This document shows, piece after piece, positions 6,012-6,282 of a DNA stretch of 6,282 nucleotides (the first letter of the stretch is position 1; every line of letters begins with the position of its first letter). The notes under the pieces are model-generated. The model did not search any database. It worked only from the letters and a program-made list of their open reading frames with translations, and was not told the DNA's origin. Where the stretch lies: contig CAJXXJ010000240.1 in the NCBI GenBank assembly GCA_913062745.1, forward strand, positions 1-6,282, written 5' to 3'. A program made the position numbers and the translations under genes. Source of the stretch: an uncultured Phaeodactylibacter sp. Lineage in GTDB: Bacteria; Bacteroidota; Bacteroidia; Chitinophagales; Saprospiraceae.

Positions 6012-6282
6012 CTTTAGCATTTTCCACTCGGCAAATTCGGCACTGACGGTGGTTATACAAATGAAGCCCAATCAGTGCAAAAGCGCCGGCGTACATAAAG
6101 GCATGGTTCACCAGATGCAGCTCAAACGTCTCCGAGATGATCACAGCGGCAATGACCGAAAGTGCCCCCCACATCCCCCATTTTATCCAGGGGGCGGTAG
6201 CTCGCTTAGAAGCAAAGAAAACCGCGACCAAAGCCAAGGCCAGAAAAGCCCAGTCCAGGCTTGCCCAGTACCAGGGCAATGC
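6001..6282 (-). CDS. MerC-like membrane protein (N-terminus outside window)
   Basis: The frame is open from the window edge to TGA 6003-6001, about 93 residues. An in-frame TTG at 6279 could serve as a start but lies at the very edge. MerC proteins normally have about four helices and an N-terminal CxxHC-type pair, so I read this as a truncated view of a longer gene. Three hydrophobic segments are visible: WAFLALALVAVFFA, WGALSVIAAVII and HAFMYAGAFALIGLHLY. The end LHLYNHRQCRICR matches the MerC-family tail (helix, then asparagine, arginine and a CxxC-like pair). MerC of mercury operons moves Hg(II) across the inner membrane. Bacteroidota homologues outside mer operons often sit beside Fur-type regulators and metal genes, so mercury is not implied here. 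Its stop overlaps the next gene's start by 11 nt. Confidence 0.65.
   Translation of the reverse strand, partial: ALPWYWASLDWAFLALALVAVFFASKRATAPWIKWGMWGALSVIAAVIISETFELHLVNHAFMYAGAFALIGLHLYNHRQCRICRVENAKDEL

Overview
The window looks like chromosomal DNA from a Bacteroidota bacterium, most likely a Saprospiria/Cytophagia-type marine or aquatic lineage. The evidence is a type IX secretion C-terminal sorting domain, lipoproteins with short Bacteroidota-style lipoboxes, a SusC/OprC-like TonB-dependent receptor piece, a DUF2809 membrane protein, and starts without convincing Shine-Dalgarno sequences. The exact lineage is inference.

Layout: the left edge (1-522) is on the plus strand and holds the 3' tail of an unknown gene, then a small four-helix DUF2809 membrane protein. 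Everything to the right is on the minus strand. A secreted T9SS cargo protein (774-2264) converges on DUF2809, with a perfect 34-bp palindrome between them. Upstream of it lies a broken lipoprotein gene (2322-3028). It is interrupted by an in-frame TAA, and its last third sits in another frame after an apparent one-base loss. Next comes a gap of about 480 bp with no convincing intact gene.

The right half (3512-6282) is one minus-strand gene string that reads as a metal-handling operon. In transcription order it holds a MerC-like membrane protein (cut by the window edge), a lipoprotein with a DUF3299-like domain carrying a CxxC motif, a 31-codon ORF joined by TGATG to the next gene, a COG0523/CobW-type GTPase with a GCICC motif and a histidine-rich stretch, and the C-terminal barrel of a TonB-dependent receptor. 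The association of COG0523 GTPases with TonB receptors and zinc limitation is established for the families. That this operon serves zinc (or a similar transition metal) is inference, because the regulator and promoter lie outside the window.

The receptor has lost its signal peptide, plug and early barrel, and the GTPase has NKQG where NKxD is expected. Together with the broken lipoprotein, this suggests either real gene decay across 2.3-5.4 kb or local sequence error. Hairpins 14-20 nt after the minus-strand stops (774, 2322, 3512) mark likely transcript ends. They independently support 2322 as the true end of the broken lipoprotein gene.
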